A stretch of DNA of 5,582 nucleotides, taken from Methanomassiliicoccaceae archaeon (GTDB lineage Archaea; Thermoplasmatota; Thermoplasmata; Methanomassiliicoccales; Methanomethylophilaceae). This document shows, piece after piece, positions 4,652 through 5,582 of this stretch (its first letter is position 1; each line of letters opens with the position of its first letter). The stretch spans positions 1 through 5,582 of the forward strand of contig JAEEKU010000056.1 of NCBI GenBank assembly GCA_016282555.1, in the 5' to 3' direction. The notes under the pieces are model-generated. The model was not told the origin of the DNA, did not search any database, and saw only the letters and a program-made list of their open reading frames with translations. A program made the translations under genes and the position numbers.

Positions 4652-5416
4652 TTATGCGACGGTCACGTGGCACACCGCGGAATAGAATTCGAACGATGCC
4701 GTCAGGTCGCACCTGCCGGCCTTGTGGGCGACGGCTGTGACCGTTCCCTTCGCGGGGTCTGCCGACACCTCGCAGACGGAGGGGTCGGACGAAAACCATT
4801 GGACCATGGCCAGGAGGGATAAGTACTCTGGGGGGATGCTTATGGCTTTCGAGTCCCCCGGCGCCAAAACAAGGTCCATCTCCAACGCCGGCGAGGCCCC
4901 CGGAACGGACGCCCCCGGCAACTCAGCGGGTGTAGAAACCGTGAAACTTTCGTAACAGCCGCCCCCTCCTATCGTCACGGTCACGCTGGCCGACCATCCG
5001 AGGTTCAGTATTATAAATACATTACCTACAGGTGCACCCAGAGTTGTCGGTGCTTTAGACTGTTTATTAATTATGTGATTTACGCCTTCAGGAAGGGATA
5101 CCTCGACTTCGTTGAGGGATATACCGAAAACGTATGCGGTGATCTCGACTTGGAAACCCGTAGAAAAAGGAACGGCTCTCGTTTCAATTTTTCCTATCTG
5201 TATCGGTTTCAGCCCTTTCTCGGGATCGACGGGATTTATCTTTCCGTTCTCGGGATCGACGGGATTTATTTTCTCTTCCTCCCGGCTGTCGGGCTCCGGG
5301 GGATATCCGGAAGGGATTTCGTTTCTATCCTCATCCCCGCCGGTCAAAGCCAGAGCCGTCCCGGCAGCGATGATCGCGGTTATGGCGACCAGGATCGGTA
5401 TCATGCTCTTGTCCAT
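4652..5416 (-). CDS. Exported protein with Big_2 Ig-like domain and a 10-residue tandem repeat
   Basis: A predicted 254-aa surface or secreted protein. Residues 5-25 form a hydrophobic export signal or N-terminal anchor (no lipobox cysteine). An acidic, proline-rich spacer follows (27-70) and contains two copies of KINPVDPE(N/K)G at 49-58 and 59-68. Residues 72-160 are a beta-rich domain I cannot name (EITAYVFGISLNEVEVSLPEG, GWSASVTVTIGGGG). Residues about 180-254 match the Big_2 bacterial Ig-like fold: LVLAPGDSKAI, QWFSSDPSVCEV, KGTVTAVAHKAGRCDLTASF, CHVTVA. The domain reaches the last residue, so there is no C-terminal anchor. Cysteines at 154, 215, 236 and 249 could form disulfides outside the cell. 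Big_2 domains usually support adhesion or display; the partner is unknown. ATG 5416 is chosen because a TATA-like element lies 27-28 bases upstream; a second Met at residue 5 is possible. No strong Shine-Dalgarno is seen. The 5000-5110 part is richer in A+T than the rest. Confidence 0.87.
   Translation of the reverse strand: MDKSMIPILVAITAIIAAGTALALTGGDEDRNEIPSGYPPEPDSREEEKINPVDPENGKINPVDPEKGLKPIQIGKIETRAVPFSTGFQVEITAYVFGISLNEVEVSLPEGVNHIINKQSKAPTTLGAPVGNVFIILNLGWSASVTVTIGGGGCYESFTVSTPAELPGASVPGASPALEMDLVLAPGDSKAISIPPEYLSLLAMVQWFSSDPSVCEVSADPAKGTVTAVAHKAGRCDLTASFEFYSAVCHVTVA
5217..5269 (-). repeat. 30-base tandem repeat in the surface-protein spacer
   Basis: A 23-base unit at 5217-5239 recurs without change at 5247-5269, giving a 30-base period, so the frame is kept. 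It encodes two copies of the ten-residue unit KINPVDPE(N/K)G. The near identity points to recent duplication, and copy number could vary between strains. Confidence 0.85.
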
Positions 5417-5439
5417 GGATTCCGGATTATCATGTGCGG

Positions 5440-5450
5440 TTAAAACGTTT
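5440..5450. promoter_or_regulatory. Shared AT-rich core between divergent genes at the right end
   Basis: TTAAAACGTTT contains the palindrome AAACGTTT (5443-5450). On the minus strand it sits 27-28 bases before the ATG at 5416, fitting a leaderless TATA element. On the plus strand it would place transcription start near 5471, about 50 bases ahead of the ATG at 5521. One element serving both directions, or a palindromic operator over a TATA box, is possible. Confidence 0.4.
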
Positions 5451-5507
5451 GCAGGCCGGAAGATCCCGGCGTAATTCTCAGGGCTTCGACGGGTTCGCCT
5501 GGACCGT

Positions 5508-5512
5508 GGAGG
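5508..5512 (+). promoter_or_regulatory. Ribosome binding site of the gene at the right edge
   Basis: GGAGG lies eight bases before the ATG at 5521, matching the sites of the genes starting at 2212 and 3941. It is the main support for a new gene there. Confidence 0.6.
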
Positions 5513-5520
5513 CTGAGATT

Positions 5521-5582
5521 ATGTACGACGCCGGAAGGATTGTCAGATCCTTGCAGAGTGAAATCGTCGGAGAGATCAGAAT
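5521..5582 (+). CDS. Start of an unidentified gene (cut by the right edge)
   Basis: From the ATG at 5521 the frame stays open for 20 full codons to the edge, MYDAGRIVRSLQSEIVGEIR, which reads like an amphipathic helix. A GGAGG site eight bases upstream supports this start. The frame is also open upstream (GTG at 5434 and 5506 are possible starts), but neither has a comparable site. Too little is visible to suggest a function. It would be transcribed away from the Big_2 surface-protein gene. Confidence 0.55.
   Translation, partial: MYDAGRIVRSLQSEIVGEIR

Noticed and set aside
4210..4740. Plus-strand 176-aa frame crossing the GNAT gene end and the convergent region
   Set aside because: Arg-rich shadow frame covering two genes on different strands; no ribosome site.
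1..5582. Search for tRNA, rRNA, CRISPR arrays, insertion-sequence ends or a defence or phage module
   Set aside because: No tRNA-like cloverleaf, repeated spacers, transposase motifs or terminal inverted repeats were found by reading both strands.

Overview
The window looks like a piece of an archaeal chromosome, most likely from Methanomassiliicoccales (Thermoplasmata: gut, rumen or wetland methylotrophic methanogens). Four things point there. One gene (2427-3281) is a clear DUF1638 protein, a family common in methylotrophic methanogens. Two genes encode short-signal surface proteins, one with an InlB/Listeria-Bacteroides repeat plus a GLUG-like beta-helix and one with a Big_2 Ig-like domain, a style typical of host-associated members of this order. 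Start regions are archaeal: a textbook TATA box sits 26 bases ahead of a leaderless ATG at 3361, next to genes with GGAGG Shine-Dalgarno sites. All six visible stop codons are TAA or TGA, none TAG, which fits a pyrrolysine-using lineage but is a small sample. The taxon is inferred, not proven.

Layout. Positions 1-815 (minus strand) hold a tight two-gene unit: a 239-aa protein I do not recognise, then, after one base, the first 31 codons of a DUF3795-like cysteine protein that runs off the left edge. Positions 816-982 are non-coding with overlapping inverted repeats. Positions 983-2212 (minus) encode the 409-aa InlB/GLUG surface protein, starting at an internal ATG with a GGAGG site. Positions 2213-2426 are a divergent promoter region. 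Positions 2427-3281 (plus) encode the 284-aa DUF1638 protein. Positions 3361-3837 (plus) encode a 158-aa protein with a small beta-rich head and two C-terminal membrane helices. Positions 3941-4582 (plus) encode a RimJ/RimL-type GNAT acetyltransferase starting at TTG. Positions 4652-5416 (minus) encode the 254-aa Big_2 surface protein, convergent with the GNAT gene. A new plus-strand gene begins at 5521 and leaves at the right edge.

No complete pathway, mobile element, CRISPR array, tRNA or rRNA is visible. The genes look like an ordinary accessory stretch: surface proteins, a methyltransferase-associated protein of unknown function and small single genes. The most interesting items are the cysteine-rich insertion in the DUF1638 protein, the 239-aa orphan with its W/G-rich segment, the extended C-terminus of the GNAT protein, and the alternative hairpins at 891-941. 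I do not see convincing evidence for a new multi-gene system.
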